Assembly (NCBI RefSeq): GCF_000524475.1 | Contig: NZ_BAVQ01000070.1 | Span: 62,001-126,000, forward strand | Length of the DNA stretch: 64,000 nucleotides | Reading direction: 5' to 3' | DNA from: Tomitella biformata AHU 1821 | Lineage (GTDB): Bacteria > Actinomycetota > Actinomycetes > Mycobacteriales > Mycobacteriaceae | In this document: piece by piece, positions 50,686 to 59,711 of the stretch | Layout of the letters: the number at the start of each line of letters is the position of its first letter | Numbering within the stretch: position 1 is the first letter of the stretch | Made by a program: the position numbers and the translations under genes | Notes under the pieces: generated by a model | Database searches by the model: none | What the model was told of the DNA's origin: nothing | The model's input: the letters and a program-made list of their open reading frames with translations, nothing else

Positions 50686-51399
50686 TTAGTCGATCTCGTA
50701 GACCACTGCCACGGACACCGACAATTGCTGGCTGCCCGCCTCGATGGGCGTGGCCGAGGCCATGTCCGCGCGTCCCATCGACTGTGGGAATGGCTGCGCG
50801 CTGGAGGTGTGGTCCTCGGTGATGGAGCGGATATCGCCCAGCTCGACTCCGGCGGCATCGGCGATCTGCCTCGCCTGGTCCTGCGCCTGCTTGACGGCCT
50901 GCGTGCGCGCCTGGGTGCGGAGGTCGCTGTCGTCGGCGATGGAGAAGGTCAGCTGCTGGACTCGGATCGCGTCGCCTGCGGCGCCGGCGGCGGCATCGAT
51001 GAGATCGCCAGCCTTGGACACGTCGTGCATTGTGGCGGTTACCTGGTTGGTGACGGAATATCCGGAGACCTTCCCGCTGGCGGAATCATAATTCGGGCTC
51101 ACCGACAGGTTGCTGGTCTGGATGTCATCGTCCTGCACGCCCTTCGCCTTGATCGTCTCGATCAGCCCGGACGCGAGCCGCGCGTTCTCCGCCAGCGCGC
51201 CCTCGGCCGCGGAGCCCTGTGTCTGCACGCCGAGCACCACTGTCACGGTGTCGGGGGTGCCGGTGACCATGCCCGTGCCCATGGTGCTGATGCCCACGGG
51301 GGTGGAGTCGGATGAGGTGTCTGGGGAACTGGAGCAGCCGGCGATCAGCAGCGCGGTGGTGGCGGAGAGGATCAGGGCAGCGGAGGCTCGTTTATTCAT
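50686..51399 (-). CDS. SIMPL-domain (DUF541) lipoprotein
   Basis: 237 residues from ATG 51399 (GTG 51405 is an alternative). A signal peptide ends in lipobox LLIAG-C (Cys22). The mature protein is a SIMPL domain (about 38-235): VTVVLGVQTQGSAAEGALAENA and the KAGDLIDAAAGAAGDAIRVQQLTFSI core, then QARQIADAAGVELGDIRSITED. SIMPL proteins act in periplasmic or outer-envelope oligomers, sometimes in oxidative-stress signalling; the role here is unknown. Confidence 0.85.
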   Translation of the reverse strand: MNKRASAALILSATTALLIAGCSSSPDTSSDSTPVGISTMGTGMVTGTPDTVTVVLGVQTQGSAAEGALAENARLASGLIETIKAKGVQDDDIQTSNLSVSPNYDSASGKVSGYSVTNQVTATMHDVSKAGDLIDAAAGAAGDAIRVQQLTFSIADDSDLRTQARTQAVKQAQDQARQIADAAGVELGDIRSITEDHTSSAQPFPQSMGRADMASATPIEAGSQQLSVSVAVVYEID

Positions 51400-51444
51400 T
51401 CGCACACCACACTATTGCGCATCGGTAGGGCGGTTGCGCACTAA

Positions 51445-51498
51445 CGACGGATCCCCGCCGGTCAGACGAGTTAACGTCTGGCCGACGGGGATCCGTCG
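51445..51498 (-). terminator. Terminator of etfD
   Basis: A long interrupted stem: CGACGGATCCCCG pairs perfectly with its complement, a one-base mismatch, then CGG/CCG, a G-U and CAGACG/CGTCTG around the loop AGTTAA. Confidence 0.8.
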
Positions 51499-51507
51499 AT
51501 GCTCTCG

Positions 51508-54500
51508 CTACTTCTTGCCGGGCGGCTTGAGGCCGCCCTTCATGCCCAGGCCCTTGGGCTTCACGCTTAGGGGCGGAGTCTCAGGAGCCGCAGAAGGCTC
51601 AGAAGGCTCGGCAGCGTCCGCCACCGCGGCGGGCTCGGGGGCCGCAGGCTCAGCCTCCACTGCAGGCGCGGGCTCAGCAGCCTTGGGCGCCGCAGCCTTG
51701 GGTGCGCCGGGACGCTTCGCGCCTGGTGCGCCCAGTCCGCCGGCCATGCCCAGGCCCTTGGGCTTGACAGCTAGGCCAGCAGGCTTCTCCGCCGCAGCCG
51801 GAGCCTCGGCAACAGGAGCCTCAGGTGCGTCGGGTGCCTCGGGAGCCGGGGCGGCGGGAGCGGTGGCGGGGGGCTTGGGTGCGCCCGGACGCTTCGCGCC
51901 CGGAGCCTTCAGCCCACCTGCCATACCGAGTCCCTTGACCGCAGGCTTCGAGGCGGCCGGAGCATCCGCAGCCGGTGCCTCAGCGGCGGGTGCCTCAGCG
52001 GCGGGTGCCGCTGCGGCGGGGGGCGTGGGAGCGGCGGCCTTCTTTGCGCCCGGGGGCTTCATGCCGCCAGCCATGCCGAGTCCCTTGACCGCGGGCTTCG
52101 GTGCCGAGGGAGCCTCGGCGGCCGGTGCGTCAGCGGCGGCCGGAGCCGCTGCCTTCGCGCCAGGCGCCTTCAACCCGCCAGCCATGCCCAGGCCCTTGCC
52201 GGGGGCCTTCATGCCGCCGGCCATGCCGAGTCCCTTGACCGCGGGCTTCGGGGTGCCCGGAGCAGCGGCGGCGGAAGCCGGTGCGGCGGCGGGAGCCGGC
52301 GCGGCCGCGGGGGCCGGTGCGGCCGCGGGGGCCGGTGCGGCAACCGGTGCGGCGGCGGGAGCTGCTGCGACGGCGGCCTTCTCTCGGACGGGGGAGCTGA
52401 CGTTCAGCTGGGCCAGGCCCCGCTGAACACCCTCGAGGAGCACCTGCGCGACGTCGACAACCTCGACACCCGCGGCGGCGTCCTCCTTGGCGGTGACGCC
52501 ATCGGCCATCATCACCTTGCAGAACGGGCAGGCTGTGACAATCTTCTTCGGCTTGGTGGTCAGGGCCTCGTCGACACGCTCCATATTGATGCGCTTGCCG
52601 ACCTGCTCCTCCATCCACATGCGTGCGCCACCGGCGCCACAGCAGAGGGACCGTTCGGCGTTGCGCGGCATCTCGACGATGTTCGCATTGGTGCCGATGA
52701 GCTCACGGGGTGCGTCGTAGATCTTGTTGTGGCGGCCGACGAAGCAGGGGTCGTGGTAAGTCACGTCCTCCTTCGCCGGGCTGGCGACGGGCACGAGGCG
52801 CTTGTCGCGAACCAGCCGGTTGAGCAGCTGGGTGTGGTGGACAACCTCGTAGTTGCCGCCGATCTCCGGGTACTCATTGGTCAGGGTGTTGAAGCAGTGG
52901 GCGCAGGTCGCGACGACTTTGCGCTTGCGCTTCTCGACGCCGTCGAAGAGCCCGTTGATGGTCTCGACGTTCTGCATCGCGAGCTGCTGAAACAGGAACT
53001 CGTTGCCGGCGCGTCGGGCAGGGTCGCCGGTGCAGGTCTCACCGTCGCCCAGGACCATGAAGTTCACGGCCGCGATGTTCAGGAGCTCCGCGACAGCCTT
53101 GGTGGTGCGCTTGGCGCGGTCCTCGTAGGCGCCGGCGCAGCCGACCCAGAACAGGTACTCGAAGTCCTCGAAGGAGTCGACGTCCTTGCCGAACACGGGG
53201 ATATCGAAGTCCATCTCGGAGATCCAGCTGAGGCGGTCCTGGGAGTTCTGGCCCCACGGATTGCCCTTGTTCTCCAGGTTCTTGAACAGCCCGGCCAGCT
53301 CGGACGGGAACTCCGACTCGATGAGCACCTGGTAGCGGCGCATATCGACGATGTGGTCAACGTGCTCGATGTCCACCGGGCACTGCTCGACGCACGCGCC
53401 GCAGTTGGTGCAGGACCAGAGCGCCTCGGCGTCGAAGACGGGGGCGAGCTCACCCTCGATCAGGTCGCCGACCAGCTTGCGGTCGGCCTCCCGGCGGGCG
53501 GCCTCGGGGATGGCGGCCAGCTTGGCCTCATCGGGGTTTCCGTCCGCGTCGACTAAGCCGACCTCGTTGCCCTCCATGTCCTTCTTGCCGCCGGCAAGGA
53601 GGTAGGGGGCCTTGGCGAAGCCGTGGTCGCGCAGCGACATGATCATCAGCTTGGGGCTCAGCGGCTTGCCCGTGTTCCAGGCGGGGCACTGGCTCTGGCA
53701 GCGGCCGCACTCGGTGCACGTGGTGAAGTCGAGCCAGCCCTTCCAGGAGAAGTCCTCGATCTTGCCGGCGCCGAACGCGTCGACGTCGGGGTCGGCCTCC
53801 TCCATATCCAGGATCTTGCCGCCGGACATCATCGGCTTGACCGCGCCGAGCGCGGGCCCGCCGTCGTCCTCGCGCTTGAAGTAGATGTTGAAGAACGCGG
53901 AGAAGCGGTGCCAGGCGACGCCCCAGGTGACGTAGCGGCCGACGACGGCGAGCCACAGCATGCCGGAGAGCAGTTTGACGAGGGCCGCGTAGCTGACGGA
54001 GATCTCGGGGATGCCGTCGAAGAGCATCGCGAAGTAGTGGGTGAAGAACGATGTCCAGATCGGCGGGTCCTCGATGCCGCTGGCGATCTTGAAGGTCTTC
54101 ACGAAGATCATGCCCAGGCCCTCGACCAGCACGACCCACTCGACGAAGTAGGCGGCCTTGAAGTCCGAGCCGGTGAATCGGGCCATCTTGGCGGGGGTGC
54201 GGGGGTGGTTCATCTGGCGGATGATCATCAGCGCGGTGATGCCGATGACGGTGCCGATGCCCAGCAGTTCGCTCCACAGGGACCAGATGTTCCACGCGCC
54301 GAAGATGGGCCAGTGGAAGCTCGGGCTGTAGATCTCGCCGTAGGCCTCAAACCACAGGAGCGCGCCGCCGAGGAAGCCGATCATCACGAGCCAGTGGAAG
54401 ATGCCGACGCTGCGGATCTTCACCATCTTGGTGTGCGCGATGAACTCGACGACCATCGTCTTCAGGCGCGGCACGAACGGGCCGTTGCGGGTCCGGTCGG

Positions 54501-54615
54501 GCTGGCCGAGCGAGATGGTCTTGACGATTCGCCAGACGCCAGAGCCGAATGATGCCCAACAGACAAGGCTGATCAAAGCGGCGATGGTGCCCAACGTGAT
54601 TGTCAGGGCATTCAT
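51508..54615 (-). CDS. etfD: EtfD-like membrane iron-sulfur oxidoreductase with a repeat-rich C-terminal tail
   Basis: 1,035 residues. N-terminal membrane domain (five to six helices, about 5-245, heterodisulfide-reductase/NarI-like), two 4Fe-4S motifs (Cys300-303-306-310; Cys402-405-408-412), then two CCG domains (VGCAGAY near 492; HDPCFVGRH near 622; LCCGAGGARMW near 658; ACPFCK near 696). This is the Rv0338c architecture, the membrane acceptor of electrons from ETF in beta-oxidation. The last about 295 residues (741-1035) are Ala/Pro-rich with six GLGM-x-GG repeats and make it longer than the mycobacterial protein. Two operator-like sites lie upstream. Confidence 0.92.
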   Translation of the reverse strand: MNALTITLGTIAALISLVCWASFGSGVWRIVKTISLGQPDRTRNGPFVPRLKTMVVEFIAHTKMVKIRSVGIFHWLVMIGFLGGALLWFEAYGEIYSPSFHWPIFGAWNIWSLWSELLGIGTVIGITALMIIRQMNHPRTPAKMARFTGSDFKAAYFVEWVVLVEGLGMIFVKTFKIASGIEDPPIWTSFFTHYFAMLFDGIPEISVSYAALVKLLSGMLWLAVVGRYVTWGVAWHRFSAFFNIYFKREDDGGPALGAVKPMMSGGKILDMEEADPDVDAFGAGKIEDFSWKGWLDFTTCTECGRCQSQCPAWNTGKPLSPKLMIMSLRDHGFAKAPYLLAGGKKDMEGNEVGLVDADGNPDEAKLAAIPEAARREADRKLVGDLIEGELAPVFDAEALWSCTNCGACVEQCPVDIEHVDHIVDMRRYQVLIESEFPSELAGLFKNLENKGNPWGQNSQDRLSWISEMDFDIPVFGKDVDSFEDFEYLFWVGCAGAYEDRAKRTTKAVAELLNIAAVNFMVLGDGETCTGDPARRAGNEFLFQQLAMQNVETINGLFDGVEKRKRKVVATCAHCFNTLTNEYPEIGGNYEVVHHTQLLNRLVRDKRLVPVASPAKEDVTYHDPCFVGRHNKIYDAPRELIGTNANIVEMPRNAERSLCCGAGGARMWMEEQVGKRINMERVDEALTTKPKKIVTACPFCKVMMADGVTAKEDAAAGVEVVDVAQVLLEGVQRGLAQLNVSSPVREKAAVAAAPAAAPVAAPAPAAAPAPAAAPAPAAAPASAAAAPGTPKPAVKGLGMAGGMKAPGKGLGMAGGLKAPGAKAAAPAAADAPAAEAPSAPKPAVKGLGMAGGMKPPGAKKAAAPTPPAAAAPAAEAPAAEAPAADAPAASKPAVKGLGMAGGLKAPGAKRPGAPKPPATAPAAPAPEAPDAPEAPVAEAPAAAEKPAGLAVKPKGLGMAGGLGAPGAKRPGAPKAAAPKAAEPAPAVEAEPAAPEPAAVADAAEPSEPSAAPETPPLSVKPKGLGMKGGLKPPGKK
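51511..52395 (-). repeat. GLGMAGG repeat region within etfD
   Basis: Codes residues 741-1035 of EtfD. Six copies of a 12-residue unit close to GLGMAGGLKAPG are separated by 20-60 residues of Ala/Pro/Glu-rich linker. Copies: MKAPG, LKAPG, MKPPG, LKAPG, LGAPG endings, and a final GLGMKGGLKPPG at the C-terminus. Confidence 0.85.
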
Positions 54616-54649
54616 TTCGGTCCCTTCTTCGGGGCGGTCACAAGGCGGG

Positions 54650-54663
54650 TTACTGGCTGGTAA
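54650..54663. promoter_or_regulatory. Operator-like site D (TTACTGGCTGGTAA) upstream of etfD
   Basis: 35 bp before the etfD ATG. Outer arms TTAC/GTAA pair, and 25 bp from site E. Same family as sites A, B and C. Confidence 0.55.
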
Positions 54664-54674
54664 CTAGATCTATG

Positions 54675-54688
54675 TTACTGGCGGGTAC
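54675..54688. promoter_or_regulatory. Operator-like site E (TTACTGGCGGGTAC) upstream of etfD
   Basis: Differs from site A/D in two to three positions. It overlaps a TAACAT -10-like hexamer on the minus strand (54672-54677). Confidence 0.5.
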
Positions 54689-54952
54689 ACCGTGTCTATC
54701 CAGGCTGGACGACTGAAAATTCCCAGTCTTAGCGATCAGCGTAGGTGGTCGCCCTCGGGTGAGCGAGGGAAGGGTGTCCATATCTGGCAGGGCTCTGGGT
54801 CCCGTGTGCACCATCGGCGCTGCTGGGGCTGGGTGCAAATTAATCCGAGGACCGAAGTCGTTTATTGTGTTCCACCTGTGGTGTCGGTTACTATCTGAGC
54901 CAAAGATGAGCTGTCGCGCAGCTCACCGTGAGGTCAAGGGAATGGGCCGACA

Positions 54953-55228
54953 ATGAAACGTATGACGTTTGTGGCTGCACCGCTTCTGGTGGCGGGGTTG
55001 ATGGTCTCGACGGTAGGTGTTGCGGCGGCAGACCCGATTGGGGACATTGCTGGCGGAATTGGGACCGGTATGCAGGTCGGCGGGTCTATTGGGGGCTTGT
55101 TAGACATGGGTCTTGGATCCGCAGGCGGCGACCTTGCGAACTTTCAGGGCGCTGCTGGCCTAATCGGCGAATTGCTTGGCGGTTCCATTGGGCTAGGTGC
55201 CGTAGTGCTTCCGACGCTTGTCCCGTAG
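54953..55228 (+). CDS. Small secreted glycine-rich protein 1
   Basis: 91 residues. Signal peptide MKRMTFVAAPLLVAGLMVST, cleaved near AAA-DPIG, leaving about 65 residues very rich in Gly/Ala/Ile (GDIAGGIGTGMQVGGSIGG). This gives a glycine-zipper-like, possibly membrane-inserting mature chain. AAGGGA lies upstream. No family name recognised. It has a paralogue-like neighbour 72 bp downstream. Confidence 0.7.
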   Translation: MKRMTFVAAPLLVAGLMVSTVGVAAADPIGDIAGGIGTGMQVGGSIGGLLDMGLGSAGGDLANFQGAAGLIGELLGGSIGLGAVVLPTLVP

Positions 55229-55300
55229 TTGATGGCTTTACTCACTGATTTCCCCGCGCACAAGCGCGGTGTCCACGATATTCACCCGTAGGAGAATCCC

Positions 55301-55642
55301 ATGAAGCTTGCACGTATGATTGCCGCTCCTGTGGCGGCCGCAGCCATTGTCATCGGTTCGACGGTCGGCGTGGCCGGCGTCGCGTCCGCAGAGCCGGCGC
55401 CCCCGGCGCTGAATCTCGAGGGGTTCGCAGATCAGCTTGGCACCTACACGACAATTGGCGGATTTGCTGGCACCGCGGTTGGCGCTGGCATTGGTTGCCT
55501 GCTGCTGGGCACCGCGGCGGGCACCGCGGCGCCCATCGCGGGTAGCATCGCCGGCTGCACTGCGGGGGCTGGCATCGGCGGACTTATCGGAACCCTGATC
55601 GGCGGCTCGTTCGCGCTGCCGTCGCTGTTCCCCGCTGGCTAG
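55301..55642 (+). CDS. Small secreted glycine-rich protein 2
   Basis: 113 residues with a GGAG ribosome site. Signal peptide (core AAPVAAAAIVIGSTVGVAGV), cleaved near ASA-EPAP. The mature part resembles protein 1: GGFAGTAVGAGIGCLLLG, then AGAGIGGLIGTLIGGSFALPSLFP. It contains two cysteines (near residues 67 and 87) that protein 1 lacks. A perfect 16-bp terminator follows. The pair looks like a mycolata-specific envelope family; function not known. Confidence 0.7.
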   Translation: MKLARMIAAPVAAAAIVIGSTVGVAGVASAEPAPPALNLEGFADQLGTYTTIGGFAGTAVGAGIGCLLLGTAAGTAAPIAGSIAGCTAGAGIGGLIGTLIGGSFALPSLFPAG

Positions 55643-55653
55643 AAGTTTGCATT

Positions 55654-55690
55654 GCGCGGCCCGGGCACCCAAGCGGTGCCCGGGCCGCGC
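55654..55690 (+). terminator. Terminator after the small secreted genes
   Basis: A perfect 16-bp stem (GCGCGGCCCGGGCACC) with loop CAAGC, 12 bp past the stop. Confidence 0.85.
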
Positions 55691-55761
55691 TGCTGTGCCC
55701 GAGCGGCAGGGCGTGCGTCGGGAACAAATCCGCGACGAGGATGGTTGGGGCTACTGACTAG

Positions 55762-55782
55762 CTTGAGTGTATGTGACTCAAC
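55762..55782. promoter_or_regulatory. HspR operator HAIR-1 (CTTGAGT-N7-ACTCAAC)
   Basis: Matches the HAIR consensus CTTGAGT-N7-ACTCAAG with one mismatch in the last base. It lies 171 bp upstream of dnaK. Confidence 0.85.
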
Positions 55783-55816
55783 TCCACTTGACGGGCGCCA
55801 GTCGCCTGATGCAAGA

Positions 55817-55835
55817 TTGAGCGCATAGTGCTCAA
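55817..55835. promoter_or_regulatory. HspR operator HAIR-2 (TTGAGC-N7-GCTCAA)
   Basis: A perfect inverted repeat with the correct 7-nt spacing, a weaker HAIR variant 55 bp after HAIR-1. Confidence 0.65.
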
Positions 55836-55866
55836 CGTCCCCCGGGGTAGTGGGGGCACGTTGAGC
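55830..55866 (+). other. Hairpin in the dnaK leader, overlapping HAIR-2
   Basis: GCTCAACGT pairs with ACGTTGAGC, with an inner C5/G5 stem and a GGGGTAGT loop. The right half of HAIR-2 forms its 5-prime arm. May be a leader structure or a terminator of upstream transcription. Confidence 0.5.
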
Positions 55867-55952
55867 CCGCGACTTTGTGCCGCGGGTTCAGCGCGGCACA
55901 TCTGAGCTAGACGAAGCAGCGAATGCAAAGTCCCTAATCACAGGAGGAAATC

Positions 55953-57806
55953 ATGGCACGTGCGGTCGGAATCGACCTCGGGACGACCAACTCGGTCGTC
56001 TCGGTACTCGAGGGCGGCGAGGCCGTCGTCGTCGCCAACGCCGAGGGCGCGCGCACCACGCCCTCCGTCGTGGCCTTCGCGAAGAACGGCGAGGTCCTCG
56101 TGGGCCAGCCCGCGAAGAACCAGGCCGTCACCAACGTCGACCGGACCATTCGGTCCGTCAAGCGCCACATCGGCACCGACTGGTCGGTCGCCATCGACGA
56201 CAAGAACTACACCCCGCAGGAGATCAGCGCCCGCACGCTGATGAAGCTCAAGCGCGACGCCGAGGCGTACCTGGGCGAGGAGATCACGGACGCCGTGATC
56301 ACCGTCCCCGCGTACTTCGAGGACAGCCAGCGCCAGGCCACCAAGGAAGCCGGGCAGATCGCGGGACTGAACGTCCTGCGGATTGTCAACGAGCCCACCG
56401 CCGCCGCACTGGCGTACGGCCTGGACAAGGGTGAGAAGGAACAGACCATCCTGGTCTTCGACCTCGGCGGCGGCACGTTCGACGTGTCCCTGCTGGAGAT
56501 CGGCGACGGCGTCGTCGAGGTCCGCGCGACCTCCGGCGACAACCACCTGGGCGGCGACGACTGGGACGAGCGCGTCGTCACCTGGCTCGTCGACAAGTTC
56601 AAGGCCAGCAGCGGCATTGACCTGACCAAGGACAAGATGGCCCTGCAGCGTCTCCGCGAGGCCGCGGAGAAGGCGAAGATCGAGCTGTCCAGCTCGCAGT
56701 CGACGTCCATCAACCTGCCCTACATCACCGTGGACGCGGACAAGAACCCGCTGTTCCTCGACGAGCAGCTCACGCGCAGCGAGTTCCAGAAGATCACCCA
56801 GGATCTGCTGGACCGCACCCGCACGCCGTTCCAGTCCGTCATCAAGGACGCGGGCGTCGCGATCGGCGATGTCGACCACGTGGTCCTCGTCGGCGGCTCC
56901 ACCCGCATGCCCGCCGTGACCGAGCTGGTCAAGGAGATGACCGGCGGCCGCGAGCCCAACAAGGGCGTCAACCCGGACGAGGTCGTCGCAGTCGGCGCCG
57001 CGCTCCAGGCTGGCGTGCTCAAGGGCGAGGTTAAGGACGTCCTGCTGCTCGATGTCACCCCGCTCTCGCTGGGTATCGAGACCAAGGGCGGCGTGATGAC
57101 CAAGCTCATCGAGCGCAACACCACGATCCCGACCAAGCGCTCCGAGACCTTCACCACGGCGGACGATAGCCAGCCGTCGGTGCAGATCCAGGTGTTCCAG
57201 GGTGAGCGCGAGATTGCCGCGCACAACAAGCTCCTCGGCTCTTTCGAGCTGACGGGCATCCCGCCGGCACCCCGCGGCGTCCCGCAGATCGAGGTCACCT
57301 TCGACATCGACGCGAATGGCATCGTGCACGTCACGGCCAAGGACAAGGGCACCGGCAAGGAGAACACGATCAAGATCCAGGACGGCTCCGGCTTGTCCAA
57401 GGAAGAGATCGACCGCATGGTCAAGGACGCTGAGGCGCACGCCGATGAGGACAAGGCCCGCCGCGAGGAGGCCGACGTCCGCAACCAGGCCGAGTCTCTC
57501 GTTTACCAGACGGAGAAGTTCGTCAAGGAGAACAAGGAGAGCCCGGGGAAGGTCTCCGATGAAATCCTGGAGACCGTCGAGGCCTCCATCCAGGGCGCGA
57601 AGGATGCGCTGGCCGGTGGCGACATCTCCGCGATCAAGACTGCGGTGGAGAAGCTGAACACCGACTCGCAGCAGCTGGGCCAGGCGATCTACGACGCCTC
57701 GGCAGCCGAGGGCGGCGCTGACGGCGGCGAGAGCGCCGATGGCAACGACGATGTCGTTGACGCCGAGGTTGTCGACGACGCGGGATCGGACCAGGAGCAG
57801 AAGTGA
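55953..57806 (+). CDS. dnaK: Chaperone DnaK (Hsp70)
   Basis: 617 residues, full length. ATPase domain (1 to about 360) with [40 protein letters not shown] and [11 protein letters not shown]; interdomain linker [12 protein letters not shown]; substrate domain and a C-terminal acidic tail [15 protein letters not shown]. Shine-Dalgarno AGGAGGAA. First gene of dnaK-grpE-dnaJ-hspR, controlled by HspR through the upstream HAIR sites. Its stop overlaps the grpE GTG. Confidence 0.98.
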   Translation: MARAVGIDLGTTNSVVSVLEGGEAVVVANAEGARTTPSVVAFAKNGEVLVGQPAKNQAVTNVDRTIRSVKRHIGTDWSVAIDDKNYTPQEISARTLMKLKRDAEAYLGEEITDAVITVPAYFEDSQRQATKEAGQIAGLNVLRIVNEPTAAALAYGLDKGEKEQTILVFDLGGGTFDVSLLEIGDGVVEVRATSGDNHLGGDDWDERVVTWLVDKFKASSGIDLTKDKMALQRLREAAEKAKIELSSSQSTSINLPYITVDADKNPLFLDEQLTRSEFQKITQDLLDRTRTPFQSVIKDAGVAIGDVDHVVLVGGSTRMPAVTELVKEMTGGREPNKGVNPDEVVAVGAALQAGVLKGEVKDVLLLDVTPLSLGIETKGGVMTKLIERNTTIPTKRSETFTTADDSQPSVQIQVFQGEREIAAHNKLLGSFELTGIPPAPRGVPQIEVTFDIDANGIVHVTAKDKGTGKENTIKIQDGSGLSKEEIDRMVKDAEAHADEDKARREEADVRNQAESLVYQTEKFVKENKESPGKVSDEILETVEASIQGAKDALAGGDISAIKTAVEKLNTDSQQLGQAIYDASAAEGGADGGESADGNDDVVDAEVVDDAGSDQEQK

Positions 57807-58459
57807 CGAACGAGCCCCAGAACCCCAAGGCGGGCGAGCGCCCCGACCTGGGCGAGGCTCGCGAGACGGACCCGGCGGGGCAGCCCGCCGGGGACGGCCC
57901 CGCGGCTGACGCCCCAGTGGGAGACGACCAGGGTTTCGATGGTCAGGTGCTCGACGGCCAGGTGCTCGACGCGGCAGATGCCGCCGAGGCCACTGGCGGC
58001 GAGTCGGATCACGACGCGAAGATTGCCGAGCTGACCAACGACCTGCAGCGCAAGCACGCGGAGTTCCTGAACTTCCGCAAGCGGACCCAGCGCGACATCG
58101 AGGACGCCAAGGTGAAGGCGAAGGGCGCGGTGCTCGCGTCAATGCTGGATGTCTTGGACGATGTGGATCGGGCGCGAGCGCACGGCGACCTGGAGGAGGG
58201 CCCGCTCCGCGCGTTCTCCGACAAGCTGCTCGGCGCGCTCACGGGCCAGGGCCTGACGGCCTTCGGCGAGGTCGGCGACGGCTTCGACCCGGAGCTACAC
58301 GAGGCCGTGCAGCATTCCGGTGACGGCGACGTCCCGGTGCTGGCGGTGGTGCTGCGGCGCGGCTACCGCGCGGACGACCGGGTATTGCGCACCGCAATGG
58401 TCGTCGTCGAGGACCGTCCCGCTGGGGATAGCCCAGAAGGCGACGCGCAAACAGAGTGA
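57803..58459 (+). CDS. grpE: Nucleotide exchange factor GrpE
   Basis: 218 residues, GTG start in a GTGA overlap with the dnaK stop. The N-terminus is acidic and disordered (about 1-65), then the long GrpE helix ([20 protein letters not shown]) and the beta-wing ([36 protein letters not shown]). It releases ADP from DnaK. A strong hairpin follows before dnaJ. Confidence 0.97.
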   Translation: MTNEPQNPKAGERPDLGEARETDPAGQPAGDGPAADAPVGDDQGFDGQVLDGQVLDAADAAEATGGESDHDAKIAELTNDLQRKHAEFLNFRKRTQRDIEDAKVKAKGAVLASMLDVLDDVDRARAHGDLEEGPLRAFSDKLLGALTGQGLTAFGEVGDGFDPELHEAVQHSGDGDVPVLAVVLRRGYRADDRVLRTAMVVVEDRPAGDSPEGDAQTE

Positions 58460-58466
58460 CCAGGCA

Positions 58467-58506
58467 TGATAGCGCGAGACCGGTGATCGTCGGTCTCGCG
58501 CTATCA
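58467..58506 (+). other. 16-bp perfect hairpin between grpE and dnaJ
   Basis: TGATAGCGCGAGACCG and its exact complement enclose an 8-nt loop. It lies in the 91-bp grpE-dnaJ gap and could attenuate or process the operon mRNA; no T-run follows, so full termination is unlikely. Confidence 0.7.
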
Positions 58507-58550
58507 GGCCCAACATCGATAGCAGTACTTACGGAGGGAGGAGGCGCCCA

Positions 58551-59711
58551 GTGACGCAGCGCGAGTGGGTGGAGCGAGATTTCTATGCAGACCTGGGTGT
58601 CTCGTCCACCGCAACACAGGACGAAATCAAGAAGGCCTACCGAAAGCTGGCCAAGGAACTTCATCCGGATGCCAATCCGGGGGACAAGAAGGCCGAGTCG
58701 CGGTTCAAGTCGGTCAGCGAGGCCAATGCGGTGCTGGCCGACCAGGCCAAGCGCAAGGAGTACGACGAGGCCAGGCGGGTCTTCGCGTCGGGCGGCCTCG
58801 GCAACGGGGGCTTTCGTCCCGGCACCGGCCGCGGCGGCTTCCGTTCGGAGAACATCGACCTGAGCGACCTCTTCGGGCAGGGCGGCTCGGGTGGCAGCTC
58901 CGGCATGAACGACATGTTCGGCGGGCTGTTCAACCGTGGCTCGCGGCCCAGCCGGCCCAGCCGCGGCAACGACATCGAGACGGAAACGACTCTGGAGTTC
59001 CGCGAGGCGGCGCTCGGGTCTGTCGTGCCTTTGCAGTTGACCAGCCCCAGCCCGTGCACCACCTGCCATGGCAGCGGAGCGCGCCCGGGCACCAGCCCGA
59101 AGGTCTGCGCCAGCTGCAACGGCGCGGGCGTGATCAACCGCAACCAGGGGCACTTCGCGTTCAGCGAGCCCTGCTCGGATTGCCGCGGCACCGGCTCGAC
59201 GGTGGAGAACCCCTGTGGGGACTGCGCCGGCACCGGCGTGACCACTCGGACCCGCACTATCAGCGTGCGGGTGCCATCGGGGGTCAAGGACGGGCAGCGG
59301 ATCAGGCTTGCGGGCCAGGGCCAGGCGGGCCTGCGGGGCGCGCCCTCCGGCGACCTCTATGTGACGGTGCACGTCACCGCGGACCGGGTGTTCGCCCGCG
59401 ACGGCGATCATCTGACGCTGACCGTGCCGGTCTCCTTCAGCGAGTTGGCGCTCGGCACCACGGTGTCGATCCCGACGCTCGATGGCAAGGTTGGCATGAA
59501 GATCCCTGCCGGCACCGCGGATGGCCGGACGCTGCGCGTGCGCGGCAAGGGCGTGCCGCGACGCAAGGGCGGCGCCGGCGACCTGCTGGTCACCGTCCGG
59601 ACCGCCGTACCGCCGAAGCTGAGCGCGGAGGCCATAGCGGCCCTCGAGGCGTACGCCGCGGCGGAGAAGGAATGCGGCTTCGATCCACGTGAGGATTGGG
59701 CAGGTGTGTGA
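58551..59711 (+). CDS. dnaJ: Chaperone DnaJ (Hsp40), type I
   Basis: 386 residues, GTG 58551 with GGAGGGAGGAG upstream. J domain with HPD motif ([11 protein letters not shown]), Gly/Phe region, four CxxCxGxG zinc repeats ([32 protein letters not shown]), C-terminal substrate domain. It stimulates DnaK ATPase. Its stop overlaps the hspR start by 1 nt. Confidence 0.97.
   Translation: MTQREWVERDFYADLGVSSTATQDEIKKAYRKLAKELHPDANPGDKKAESRFKSVSEANAVLADQAKRKEYDEARRVFASGGLGNGGFRPGTGRGGFRSENIDLSDLFGQGGSGGSSGMNDMFGGLFNRGSRPSRPSRGNDIETETTLEFREAALGSVVPLQLTSPSPCTTCHGSGARPGTSPKVCASCNGAGVINRNQGHFAFSEPCSDCRGTGSTVENPCGDCAGTGVTTRTRTISVRVPSGVKDGQRIRLAGQGQAGLRGAPSGDLYVTVHVTADRVFARDGDHLTLTVPVSFSELALGTTVSIPTLDGKVGMKIPAGTADGRTLRVRGKGVPRRKGGAGDLLVTVRTAVPPKLSAEAIAALEAYAAAEKECGFDPREDWAGV

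Larger units (their letters stand above)
54616..54952. other. etfD/small secreted protein divergent spacer
   Basis: 337 bp with no gene seen. It carries operator-like sites D and E near the etfD side and a third TTACT half-site at about 54889 before the first small secreted gene. Confidence 0.5.
55643..55952. other. dnaK upstream region
   Basis: 310 bp with no gene. It holds the terminator of the small secreted genes, two HspR-type inverted repeats, a GC-rich hairpin and the dnaK ribosome site AGGAGGAA. Confidence 0.6.
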
